From assembly GCA_023259035.1 (NCBI GenBank), contig JAHFRA010000006.1, positions 1 through 64,000 on the forward strand: DNA of 64,000 bases, written 5' to 3'. Below are positions 33,577 to 42,504 of the stretch, piece by piece. The first letter of the stretch is position 1. Each line of letters opens with the position of its first letter. The notes beneath the pieces are model-generated. The model was given only the letters and a program-made list of their open reading frames with translations, did no database searches and was not told the origin of the DNA. A program made the translations under genes and the position numbers. The stretch is from Gallionella sp. GTDB taxonomy: Bacteria > Pseudomonadota > Gammaproteobacteria > Burkholderiales > Gallionellaceae.

Positions 33577-34356
33577 TCATTCCGCCATCAACACCATCAG
33601 CAACCCGACCGTTGCCACACCCAGCACGATCAACCCAACCTGTTGCACGGTATCACGCAGCTGTGCGCGCTTGTGCAGGCCGGGTATCAGGTCGGCCACG
33701 GCAACATAGATCATGCTCGCTGCCGCCAGCGCCAGCAACGACGGTATCCACGATTGCATGGTCTGCAAGATGAAGTAACCCAGCACGCCGCCCGCCACCG
33801 AGGCGAAACTGGAAATCAGGTTCAACTGAAAAGCCTTGGTTTTGCTGTAACCGGAATGCAGCAGAATGGCAAAATCACCGACTTCCTGCGGTATCTCGTG
33901 CGCGATGATAGCCAGCGCGGTGACAATGCCGAGATGCATGTCGGTCAGGAAGGCCGCCGCGATAATGACGCCGTCCACAAAGTTGTGGAAGGTATCGCCC
34001 ACCATGATCATCATGCCGCTACGCCCGTGGTCGTGGTTATGCTCGGCATTCAACAGTTCATGCGCCTCGCAATGCTCGTGATGGCAGTGCCGCCACAACA
34101 CCAGTTTTTCCAGAACAAAAAACAGCAGAATGCCGAACAGCACCGTGCCAAACAAAGCGGGCACATTCGGCGTGAGCTTGATCGCCTCGGGAAGGATGTC
34201 GAGAAACACCGCGCCGAGCAACGCGCCGATGGCATAGCTCACCATCGCGCCAAGGTAGCGCTGTGCATGATCGTTGAGCGCGAACACTGCGGCACACAGT
34301 ACGCTCAACGCACCGCCGGCCAAACTGGCCGCAACGATCCACAGCAAAACAGCCAT
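33577..34356 (-). CDS. ZIP family metal transporter
   Basis: MVGDTFHNFVDGVIIAAAFLTDMHLGIVTALAIIAHEIPQEVGDFAILLHSGYSKTKAF. Confidence 0.93.
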   Translation of the reverse strand: MAVLLWIVAASLAGGALSVLCAAVFALNDHAQRYLGAMVSYAIGALLGAVFLDILPEAIKLTPNVPALFGTVLFGILLFFVLEKLVLWRHCHHEHCEAHELLNAEHNHDHGRSGMMIMVGDTFHNFVDGVIIAAAFLTDMHLGIVTALAIIAHEIPQEVGDFAILLHSGYSKTKAFQLNLISSFASVAGGVLGYFILQTMQSWIPSLLALAAASMIYVAVADLIPGLHKRAQLRDTVQQVGLIVLGVATVGLLMVLMAE

Positions 34357-34413
34357 AAAGTTGATTCAGGAAATAAGGGTGCAGATTATAACGAATTAAG
34401 GCGCCGCTGCTTT

Positions 34414-34446
34414 TTATCGTTCCCACGCGGAGCATGGGAACGATAA
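34414..34446. repeat. Inverted repeat TTATCGTTCCCA-CGCGGAGCA-TGGGAACGATAA
   Basis: Perfect 12-bp arms, 9-nt loop; resembles a common dispersed CGTTCCCA..TGGGAACG repeat. Confidence 0.85.
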
Positions 34447-34464
34447 GTACTTGAACACTACCGG

Positions 34465-35208
34465 TCAAGCCAAACAGATAAACGTGCCCATGCGTCCCGT
34501 CACACCGTCGCGGCGGTAGGAAAAAAACTTCTCGCTCTCGCGGTAAGTGCAGCAGTCCCCGCCGTAAATTTGCGTGATGCCCAACGCGTTGAGGCGCAGT
34601 CGCGCCAGTGCATAGATGTCGGCGAAGTATTTGCCGGATTGGCCGGGAATGAAAGCAGAGGCTGCCTGTGAATCATATTTCACAAAAATATCTCGCACTT
34701 CATCGCCCACTTCAAACGCATCCTGACTGATCGCCGGGCCGAGCCACGCCATTAAATCTTGCGGTGCGGCGTTCATCGCCTGCACGGTGGCTTCTATTAC
34801 GCCCGCCGCCAAACCTTTCCATCCGGCATGTGCCGCGCCGACCACGCTGCCCTGTTTATCGCACAACAACACCGGCAAGCAATCGGCGGTCATCACCACA
34901 CACACCGCCGCGCGATGCCGGGCAATGCAGGCATCGGCCTGCGGCAGACAACTTGCGGCATCGGCATTTGCCACCAGCGTACCGTGCGCCTGCTCCAGCC
35001 ACACCGGCTCGCTGGGCAGCAGATGATTGAGCAACATGCGGTTGCGCGCCACCGCCAGCGGCGCATCGCCGACATGGCCGCCAAGATTGAGGCTGTTGTA
35101 GGGTGCGCCGCTGACGCCGCCTTGGCGGGTGGTCTGCAAGGCTTTGACCTGCGCGGGCGCAGGCCAGTCGGGGATGATGCAATATTCAAGCTGGTTCACG
35201 CATCGCAC
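34465..35208 (-). CDS. pgeF: Peptidoglycan editing factor PgeF (laccase-domain/YfiH family)
   Basis: VWLEQAHGTLV, CVVMTADCLPVLLCDKQGSVVGAAHAGWKGLAAGVIEATV. Confidence 0.93.
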   Translation of the reverse strand: MRCVNQLEYCIIPDWPAPAQVKALQTTRQGGVSGAPYNSLNLGGHVGDAPLAVARNRMLLNHLLPSEPVWLEQAHGTLVANADAASCLPQADACIARHRAAVCVVMTADCLPVLLCDKQGSVVGAAHAGWKGLAAGVIEATVQAMNAAPQDLMAWLGPAISQDAFEVGDEVRDIFVKYDSQAASAFIPGQSGKYFADIYALARLRLNALGITQIYGGDCCTYRESEKFFSYRRDGVTGRMGTFICLA

Positions 35209-36283
35209 TCCTGATCTGTTGCAACAATTGCCGCATATCCTCCGGCAGCGGCGCGTGCCATTCCATCATTTCACCGCTGACCGGATGTTCCAGCGCGAGG
35301 CGCGTGGCATGCAATGCCTGGCGCGGGAAATTATTCAATAACGTACGCAGTTGCGGCACGCATTTTTGCGGGCCTTTGAGATACACAGTATCGCCCACCA
35401 ACGGATGTTTGATATGCGCCAGATGCACGCGAATCTGGTGGGTGCGTCCCGTTTCCAAACGGCAGCGCAGCAGGGTGCAGCTTATAAATTTCTCTTCGAT
35501 TTGATAATGCGTGACGGCAGGTTTGCCGCCCTCCACCACCGCCATTTTGACGCGCTGGGCCGGATGGCGGTCGATTGGCGCATCCACCATGCCGCCGTGA
35601 CGCAGCTCACCCCACGCCAGCGCCAGATATTCGCGCTGCACGCTGCGCGCTTCCAACTGGCGCACCAGATTGGTTTGTGCGGTAAGCGTTTTAGCCACGA
35701 CCAGCAGGCCGCTGGTGTCCTTGTCGAGACGGTGCACAATACCGGCGCGCGGCACGCCTTCAAGTTGCGGCGCATAGTGCAGCAGCGCGTTCAACAGCGT
35801 GCCCTCCCAGTTGCCGCTACCCGGATGCACCACCAGTCCGACCGGCTTGCTGATCACCAGCAGGGCCTCATCTTCATAAACGATGTCGAGCGCAATATTC
35901 TCGGCCTGGTACGGTTGCTCGGCGGGATGCGACTGCGGCAGTACGGCGATCGCCTCGCCGCCCCACACCTTTTGCTTCGCGGCAGCAGCGGCTCCGTCCA
36001 GCGTGGCCTGCCCCGCCGCGATCCATTCCTGCAGGCGGCTGCGCGAATACGCCGGCAGCAGTTTTGCCAGCACCTGATCGAAACGCATGCCCCCGCAATC
36101 ATCGGCCACGGTAAACCGCAGCGCGTCGGGCGCGGCACGGTTTGAGTTAGTGTCAATCCCGCATTCAGCTTGCCGGATCGCGGATTCGTTAAAAACGGGT
36201 GATCCTCCAAGCTCTTGCGAACTTAAGGAATCGTCACGCCCGCCTTTGGTATAATCGCGCAAATTATTTCTGGATTTAGTCAT
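35186..36283 (-). CDS. rluD: 23S rRNA pseudouridine synthase RluD (start uncertain)
   Basis: GIVHRLDKDTSGLLVVAKT, ETGRTHQIRVHLAHIKHPLVGD; upstream part overlaps the bamD promoter region so the true start is probably further downstream. Confidence 0.9.
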   Translation of the reverse strand: MTKSRNNLRDYTKGGRDDSLSSQELGGSPVFNESAIRQAECGIDTNSNRAAPDALRFTVADDCGGMRFDQVLAKLLPAYSRSRLQEWIAAGQATLDGAAAAAKQKVWGGEAIAVLPQSHPAEQPYQAENIALDIVYEDEALLVISKPVGLVVHPGSGNWEGTLLNALLHYAPQLEGVPRAGIVHRLDKDTSGLLVVAKTLTAQTNLVRQLEARSVQREYLALAWGELRHGGMVDAPIDRHPAQRVKMAVVEGGKPAVTHYQIEEKFISCTLLRCRLETGRTHQIRVHLAHIKHPLVGDTVYLKGPQKCVPQLRTLLNNFPRQALHATRLALEHPVSGEMMEWHAPLPEDMRQLLQQIRSAMREPA

Positions 36284-37100
36284 GCGCCATAGTTTAGCCG
36301 TATTCCTGATGTTTACGTTAACTGCTTGCAGCATATTCGATCCGTTGCCGGACGGTTCCGCGCCGACCAAATATCTGTCTGTTGAAGAAAACTACACTCA
36401 AGCCAAAACCGAATTGAACGATGGCAACTACGAATCGGCCATTAAACTTTACGAAACACTGCAATCGCGCTATCCATACGGTCGTTACGCGCAACAGGCA
36501 TTGCTGGAAGTGGCCTATGCCTACTATCGCCAGGGTGAAGCGGAATCATCGGTCTCCGCCGCCGATCGCTTTATCAAACAGTACCCGAACAACCCGCACG
36601 TGGATTACGCCTATTACGTAAAAGGTCTGGCCAACTTCAACGGCGAGATTAACGCCCTCAGGTCAATAGGCGGACAAGACCCCTCCGAGCGCGACCCGAA
36701 GGCAACGCAAGATTCTTTCGCCGCATTCAAGGATCTGGTGGCGCGCTTCCCGAACAGCAAATACACACCGGACTCCAGATTGCGCATGCAATATCTGGTG
36801 AACTCGCTGGCCAGATATGAACTGCATGTCGCCAGCTATTACCTGCGCCGGGGCGCGCATATCGCTGCGGCGAACCGGGCGCAAGGTGTTTTGACGCAAT
36901 ACCCGAACAGCCCATCGACGCGCGACGCGCTGAAAATTCTGGCGCAAGCCTACGACGCAATGGGCATGACAGATTTGCGCGACGATGCCCGGCGTGTGCT
37001 GGCAATAAATAGCGCTGTGCCTGCACACCTCTCCGACAGCGGGGAAACAACTGCCGACGAGGCAAACTCGGGGAATTCCTGGTGGCAGATCTGGAAATAA
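36282..37100 (+). CDS. bamD: Outer membrane assembly factor BamD
   Basis: Lipobox LTAC; YTQAKTELNDGNYESAIKLYETLQSRYPYGRYAQQALLEVAYAYYRQGEAESSVSAADRFIKQYPNNPHVDYAYYVKGLANF. Confidence 0.95.
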   Translation: MRHSLAVFLMFTLTACSIFDPLPDGSAPTKYLSVEENYTQAKTELNDGNYESAIKLYETLQSRYPYGRYAQQALLEVAYAYYRQGEAESSVSAADRFIKQYPNNPHVDYAYYVKGLANFNGEINALRSIGGQDPSERDPKATQDSFAAFKDLVARFPNSKYTPDSRLRMQYLVNSLARYELHVASYYLRRGAHIAAANRAQGVLTQYPNSPSTRDALKILAQAYDAMGMTDLRDDARRVLAINSAVPAHLSDSGETTADEANSGNSWWQIWK

Positions 37101-37657
37101 GCTTCTGCCCATCCTGCGGCGCAGCGATTGAATTACGCTGCCCCGACAACGACAATCGTCTGCGCCACATATGCACGGTCTGCGGCACGATCCATTACCA
37201 GAACCCCAGGATGGTGATCGGCTCGATTCCGGAATGGGAAGATAAAATCCTGCTGTGTCGCCGGGCTATCGAGCCGCGTCACGGCCTGTGGACATTGCCC
37301 GGCGGCTTTATGGAAAACGGCGAAACCACGGTCGAGGCAGCCATCCGCGAGACCCTGGAAGAAGCCAACGCGCGTATCTCGGTTACCGACCTGTATTCGA
37401 TGTATAGCCTGCCTTACATCAATCAGGTGCATTTGCTGTTCCGCGCCAGATTGCTCGACCTAAACTTCTGGCCCGGCGCGGAGAGTCTGGAAGTGAAGCT
37501 ATTTGCCGAAAATGAAATCCCGTGGAATGAAATCGCCTTTCGCCCGGTAAAATTCAGCCTGGAGCATTATTTTGCAGACCGTCAAAAAGGCCGCTTCGTC
37601 TTCCACATGGGTGAACTGACTGCGCCCCTGCGCACCGCAGCATCCGCATTTACCTGA
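37082..37657 (+). CDS. NUDIX hydrolase with N-terminal zinc ribbon
   Basis: FCPSCGAAIELRCPDNDNRLRHICTVCGTIHYQNPRMVIG; NUDIX box GGFMENGETTVEAAIRETLEEANA. Confidence 0.92.
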   Translation: MADLEISFCPSCGAAIELRCPDNDNRLRHICTVCGTIHYQNPRMVIGSIPEWEDKILLCRRAIEPRHGLWTLPGGFMENGETTVEAAIRETLEEANARISVTDLYSMYSLPYINQVHLLFRARLLDLNFWPGAESLEVKLFAENEIPWNEIAFRPVKFSLEHYFADRQKGRFVFHMGELTAPLRTAASAFT

Positions 37658-37707
37658 ATCAGCCAAAGCGCATATAATTCGCGCAGGTTCCCAGCTAACC
37701 GAAAAAC

Positions 37708-38715
37708 ATGAACACCGCCCGCACCTTTTTGATGGAACTACCGGTAAAACAACTGGCCATCCGGCTAACCCAGCAAAAGACGCTGGATAAGCCATTGGTT
37801 ACAACCATTCGACCCAGCCGCCAAAAAACGACAGCCACCAAGTCGCTGGTTATAGCCCTTTCCACCCTCGTCCTGACTGGCTGCGCCTCCACTCACGCAA
37901 AAAATCCTGCCGATCCGCTGGAATCGTTCAATCGCAGCATGTACCAATTCAACGACACCATGGACAAAGCCGTCGCCAAACCGGTCGCGAAGGGCTACAG
38001 CGCTGTGATGCCGGATTTCGGCAAGATCATGGTGAACAATTTTTTCTCCAATCTGGATGACGTCATCATCACCGCCAACGACCTGCTGCAATTCAAAATC
38101 AACCAGGCCGCTTCCGACGGCTCGCGCTTTCTGATCAACTCTACCTTCGGCGTACTCGGCCTATTCAATGTGGCGAATAGACTCGAGAAACACAATGAGG
38201 ATTTTGGTCAGACGCTGGGCTACTGGGGCATCGGCAGCGGCCCCTATATCGTCCTGCCTGTTCTGGGGCCAAGCACGCTGCGTGATAGCGTCAGCCTGTA
38301 CGCAGATAGCCGCCTGAGCCTGCTGCGCGGCATCAAACACATGCGCACCCGCAACCAGATGTTTGCGTCCAAGGCGATCAGTCGCCGCGAACAGCTCCTG
38401 AATCAGGAAAAAGTGCTGGATGAGGCCGCGGTAGATCGCTATGAATTCATCCGCGATTCCTACTTGCTGCGTCGCAAGAGCCAGATATATGACGGCAATC
38501 CGCCGCGCGAACGATACGATGACGAAGAAGAAGATATCAAACACGAACAAGTGCCGATTCCAAACACGCCATCGGCTCAACAAAACAACACGCCCGATGC
38601 CCGGCCTGTCAGCACGGCACAGCAACAACCGGCGCCTGCCACACCCCAGACTGGTACTGCGGATCGCCACAGCACCCATAAAATATGGGTGGTACAACAC
38701 GTCGGCATACGTTAA
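37708..38715 (+). CDS. mlaA: MlaA (VacJ) family phospholipid-transport lipoprotein; N-terminus encoded by repeat element
   Basis: LVIALSTLVLTGCAS lipobox; DPLESFNRSMYQFNDTMDKAVAKPVAKGYSAVMP. Confidence 0.93.
   Translation: MNTARTFLMELPVKQLAIRLTQQKTLDKPLVTTIRPSRQKTTATKSLVIALSTLVLTGCASTHAKNPADPLESFNRSMYQFNDTMDKAVAKPVAKGYSAVMPDFGKIMVNNFFSNLDDVIITANDLLQFKINQAASDGSRFLINSTFGVLGLFNVANRLEKHNEDFGQTLGYWGIGSGPYIVLPVLGPSTLRDSVSLYADSRLSLLRGIKHMRTRNQMFASKAISRREQLLNQEKVLDEAAVDRYEFIRDSYLLRRKSQIYDGNPPRERYDDEEEDIKHEQVPIPNTPSAQQNNTPDARPVSTAQQQPAPATPQTGTADRHSTHKIWVVQHVGIR
37730..37857 (+). repeat. Hairpin family copy C, overlapping the mlaA start
   Basis: TGATGGAACTACCGGTAAAACAACTGGCCATC...TTGGTTACAACCATTCGAC...AAGTCGCTGGTTATAGCC aligns end to end with copy A. 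Confidence 0.85.
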
Positions 38716-38740
38716 CCGGCCCCCTGTTGATCAAATTAAA

Positions 38741-38770
38741 AAGGCCTGCGATTGCAGGCCTTGTTTATTG
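38741..38770. terminator. Hairpin terminator between convergent mlaA and htpX
   Basis: AAAAAGGCCTGC-GATT-GCAGGCCTTGTTTATT. Confidence 0.8.
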
Positions 38771-38786
38771 TGTTCCTCTCGATGCC

Positions 38787-39668
38787 TTAACGTCCCGAGC
38801 GTAGTGCCTCGATCCGCTCATCCAGCGGCGGATGGGTCATGAACAATCTCGAGAACCCGTGACCGCCGGAGATGCCGAATGCCGCCATTTTTTCCGGCAA
38901 TGTAACCTGTTCGTGGTTAGCCTTCAGACGCTCGAGCGCCGCAATCATTTTGTTGCGCCCGGCCAGGTTGGCGCCGCCCGCATCGGCACGGAATTCGCGC
39001 TGGCGCGAGAACCACATGACGATGATGCTGGCCAGTACACCCAGCACCAACTGCGCCGCCATTTCGGCGACAAAAGCGCCGATGCCACGGCCATTCCTGC
39101 CGTCATTCTTGAGCAGCACGCGATCCACGAAAAAGCCGAACAGCTTGGCAAAAAATATTACGAAGGTATTCACCACGCCCTGGATCAGCGCCAGCGTCAC
39201 CATGTCGCCGTTGGCGACGTGGCTGATTTCGTGCGCCAGCACCGCCTCGGCCTCGTCGCGGCTCATGTTGTGCAACAGGCCGGTGCTCACCGCCACCAGC
39301 GCATCGTTGCGGTTCCAGCCGGTGGCAAACGCATTCACGTCCGGCGCGTCGTAAATCGCCACTTCCGGCATACCGATACCCGCCACTTGCGCTTGTTGGC
39401 GCACAACATCCACCAGCCAGCGTTCGGTCGGGTCAATCGGGGTTTCAATGACCTGCGCGCCAACCATGCGTTTGGCCGACCACTTGGACATCGCCAGCGA
39501 AACCAGCGAACCGGCAAAACCGATCACGGCAGACATCGCCAGCAGCGCGCTGAAATTTATGCCGCCTGTCTGGTTCAACCAGCGATCCACACCGAGCAGG
39601 CGCAGCGTGATGTTGATCACAAACACCACCGCCAAATTGGTCAAGATGAACAAGAAAATCCGTTTCAT
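38787..39668 (-). CDS. htpX: Protease HtpX
   Basis: [34 protein letters not shown]; four-TM layout; [12 protein letters not shown]. Confidence 0.97.
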   Translation of the reverse strand: MKRIFLFILTNLAVVFVINITLRLLGVDRWLNQTGGINFSALLAMSAVIGFAGSLVSLAMSKWSAKRMVGAQVIETPIDPTERWLVDVVRQQAQVAGIGMPEVAIYDAPDVNAFATGWNRNDALVAVSTGLLHNMSRDEAEAVLAHEISHVANGDMVTLALIQGVVNTFVIFFAKLFGFFVDRVLLKNDGRNGRGIGAFVAEMAAQLVLGVLASIIVMWFSRQREFRADAGGANLAGRNKMIAALERLKANHEQVTLPEKMAAFGISGGHGFSRLFMTHPPLDERIEALRSGR

Positions 39669-39717
39669 ATACTTGCCTCCATTATTCGGAAAATCACGGC
39701 GTATAGTTTAACACCAC

Positions 39718-39801
39718 TGGTGAAACGACTGATGGGACTACTAGCCATTCCACCAGCCAACAAAAGAACGGTTGCATGGTGGCTGGTTATAGCCATCTGA
39801 C
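39718..39801 (+). repeat. Hairpin family copy D
   Basis: CTGATGGGACTACTAGCCATTCCACCAGCCAACAAAAGAACGGTTGCATGGTGGCTGGTTATAGCCATCTGAC. Confidence 0.8.
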
Positions 39802-39826
39802 TGAAAGCGGGAAGTGAAATGTAAGA

Positions 39827-40093
39827 TCAGTGGCTGTGCAACTTCTCTTGCAGCCAAACTTTTATAAGTGACTGGTAAGGAACATCACGAGAATTCGCTG
39901 CCGCCTTGATGGAATCCAGAAGATGTTGGGGCAGTCGCAGCGAAATCGTTTTTGTCGTGGGCTTCAAGTTAGGCAGCACAACCCGTTGGGCTTTCGTCCA
40001 ATCCAGATAATCTGTGGAGTCGTGCTTTTCCCAAAAGGCCTGCTCTTCAGCCTCATTGGCAAACTTTGGAACAGCTTTAAGTTGTTTGCTCAT
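39827..40093 (-). CDS. brnA: BrnA/CopG-like antitoxin
   Basis: FANEAEEQAFWEKHDSTDYLDWTKAQRVVLPNLKPTTKTISLRLPQHLLDSIKAAANSRDVPYQSLIKVWL; overlaps BrnT stop. Confidence 0.85.
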   Translation of the reverse strand: MSKQLKAVPKFANEAEEQAFWEKHDSTDYLDWTKAQRVVLPNLKPTTKTISLRLPQHLLDSIKAAANSRDVPYQSLIKVWLQEKLHSH

Positions 40094-40376
40094 AAATCGT
40101 ACGCTCCTTTCTGTGCATGCCTCTAGCCGAAATTACGCGAATCCTCTTGCCAGCATTACGTAAGGTGAAAGTGATATGCAATGTTCGCCCTTCGTCTGTC
40201 TTGCCTAATGCGTAAAAGCGGGATTCAGCTTGACTGTGCTTCGCATCTGCAATCAGCAGCAGCGGTTCATTGAAAAAAACCTGCTCCGATTCAGCCATTG
40301 AAACGCCATGCTTGTCGTTTTTGCGAGTGTTCCCGTCGTCCCAATCGAAGTCGGTAATCTTGGCCAGATCAATCAT
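40077..40376 (-). CDS. brnT: BrnT family toxin
   Basis: FDWDDGNTRKNDKHGVSMAESEQVFFNEPLLLIADAKHSQAESRFYALGKTDEGRTLHITFTLR...IRVISARGMHRKERTIYE. Confidence 0.92.
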   Translation of the reverse strand: MIDLAKITDFDWDDGNTRKNDKHGVSMAESEQVFFNEPLLLIADAKHSQAESRFYALGKTDEGRTLHITFTLRNAGKRIRVISARGMHRKERTIYEQTT

Positions 40377-40509
40377 GTGCGTATATTATGAAGATATACA
40401 ATAATAAGCAAGCTAGGTTGCTCTGATGTCCGTTAGCAGTTGATGTCACGTATGCCATTCGGGCTTGGGCGTTTTTGCAGACATCCATCCGCAAAGCCGA
40501 TTCACGAAG

Positions 40510-42504
40510 CTAGTTACCGGGAGGTGATTCCATTTCCCCGTCAGCCTCCATCAGCAGGTGTTTGATCAACGATCTCAGCTTGCCGGGCTTGACGGGTTTG
40601 TGCAGTAAATGGTGCCCACATTCATTTGCCACACTCAAGACTGCCTGGCTGGTATCCCCGCTGATCAAGATACCGGGGATCAATTTGTTGTGGTGCTGCC
40701 GCACCAGGGCGATAACATCGGTGCCATCCATATCGCCTCCCAACTGGTAATCGCTGATAATAATATCCCACGTCGCGCCGTCTCTCAGGAGCTGCTCGAC
40801 CTGTAAAAACGAGGCTGCCGAGCTGGTTTCGCAGCCCCATGACCGCAGCAGGCCGGATGTGCCGGACAACACCGCCGCGTCATCATCGACTACCAGCGCC
40901 CTTATTCCGTTTAGCAGCGATTCATCAACCCCAGGCTCGCGGTCAAGGAGAGATTGAATACTTGATACGCGCTGACCGGCGCTGGTCGCAACCGGCACCT
41001 CCAACGCAAACACAGACCCTTCGCCCGGTGCGGAACGCAGTTCCATACGATGCCCAAGCAATTTCGCCAGCCGCTTCACGATCGACAAACCCAGCCCCAG
41101 CCCTTTATTTGCGTCCAGTTGGGCTTGTGTCACCTGGAAAAACTCGCGAAAAACGTCCGTCTGGTTTGCCTTGGAAATGCCAACGCCACTATCGCGAACC
41201 TCGATGCGCAAGTGTTCGCCCCGCTTCCGGCAGGCAATCAGTACCGAGCCGTTCGGACGGGTATAGCGAATCGCGTTGCTCACCAGGTTCCCCAGAATGC
41301 GCCCCAGAAGTTGCGGGTCGCTGATAACGTGCCTGGTGCAGGGGCGCACCACCAAACGAATATTCTTGAGCTGTGCGGGCATTCGGTAATCTGACACAAC
41401 GCGCGCCAGTATGGCGCTCAAGTCGCAAGTTTGTATGTGCGTGGTAACCACGCCGGCATCCAACTTGGAAATATCGAGCAAAGCATTCAACAGCGCGGAA
41501 AGCGCTTCGATGGATTGCTCTACCTGGCCGACTAAATGTTGCAGGTTGGTGCCGGACACGTTGCGCTGCAATTCGGCAACGTATAAACCCAGCGCATGCA
41601 GCGGCTGGCGCAGATCATGGCTGGCCACTGCCAGGAAATGGCTTTTGCCCTGGCTGGCATGTTCCGCCTGTTCTTTTTCCTCGCGCAACGCCTGTGTTGC
41701 TTTATCTATGCGGCTCTGCAACCCCGCACGCTCTTGTTGCAGATTTGCGGTCGTCTCATTTAATCCTTGCACCAAAGTGGCCAGTTCATCCACGCGCGTT
41801 GCCAGGGAAACGCGCGTATCGAGATTGCCTGCGCCGATCTGCTGCACGGCTTCACTGAGCTTGCGGATCGGGTAAGTAATGCTGCGGCTGGCGAGATATA
41901 CCAGGTAACAAGCGAGAATCAAAAACAAGGTTGTTGCGGACAATGTAACCCACAGCATTCGTGTCTTGAGCCCTTCTTTGCGAAGCCTGCTGATCTCCAC
42001 AATAACTGCGCCTGTCGGTTTTATGGCTGTTGTCGCGCCACCATCATCCAATACAATTTGTGCGGGAATAATTGCGTGATAAACCCACATGCTGCCTGTT
42101 CCGCTGTTTGTCGGCTGCGGCAGAATGACCGCTTCATCCATTTTTTCAATTGGTCCCAATAACGGATTCTTGCCGATAATTCTGCTTTTCAGGGAGGAGG
42201 AAAACTCGCCCGCGCTGGCCAATATTTCGGCGCCCGAATTCAAAACCGCCGCGCCGCGTACATCCGGCTGCTGCAGGGCTCCGCTGACAATGCTTTGCAG
42301 GAATGCCTGATTGTTTGAAAACACGCCATATTCGCTGCTCGCGGCAAGTTGATGGGCTATCAATTCTCCCTGGCTCCGCAGATCCTCGTCCATATCCGCA
42401 AAGCGGTCGTGCAGGAAAAAGGCTTCGAAGCCAATCGCCATAATCAGCAACGGGATAAACGTTAAGCCGGCGACTTGCTGGCGGATACCGTAGCGCTTCA
42501 TCAT
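40510..42504 (-). CDS. Hybrid sensor histidine kinase/response regulator (HAMP-HisKA-HATPase-REC)
   Basis: FLAVASHDLRQPLHALGLYVAEL; GLGLGLSIVKRLAKLLGHRMELRS; DIIISDYQLGGDMDGTDVIALVR. Confidence 0.92.
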   Translation of the reverse strand: MMKRYGIRQQVAGLTFIPLLIMAIGFEAFFLHDRFADMDEDLRSQGELIAHQLAASSEYGVFSNNQAFLQSIVSGALQQPDVRGAAVLNSGAEILASAGEFSSSLKSRIIGKNPLLGPIEKMDEAVILPQPTNSGTGSMWVYHAIIPAQIVLDDGGATTAIKPTGAVIVEISRLRKEGLKTRMLWVTLSATTLFLILACYLVYLASRSITYPIRKLSEAVQQIGAGNLDTRVSLATRVDELATLVQGLNETTANLQQERAGLQSRIDKATQALREEKEQAEHASQGKSHFLAVASHDLRQPLHALGLYVAELQRNVSGTNLQHLVGQVEQSIEALSALLNALLDISKLDAGVVTTHIQTCDLSAILARVVSDYRMPAQLKNIRLVVRPCTRHVISDPQLLGRILGNLVSNAIRYTRPNGSVLIACRKRGEHLRIEVRDSGVGISKANQTDVFREFFQVTQAQLDANKGLGLGLSIVKRLAKLLGHRMELRSAPGEGSVFALEVPVATSAGQRVSSIQSLLDREPGVDESLLNGIRALVVDDDAAVLSGTSGLLRSWGCETSSAASFLQVEQLLRDGATWDIIISDYQLGGDMDGTDVIALVRQHHNKLIPGILISGDTSQAVLSVANECGHHLLHKPVKPGKLRSLIKHLLMEADGEMESPPGN

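Noticed and set aside
34414-34446. CGTTCCCA...TGGGAACG inverted repeat as a new element
   Set aside because: Looks like a common dispersed proteobacterial repeat; no unusual context.
39827-40376. Novel toxin-antitoxin type
   Set aside because: Sequences and toxin-first gene order fit the known BrnT/BrnA family.
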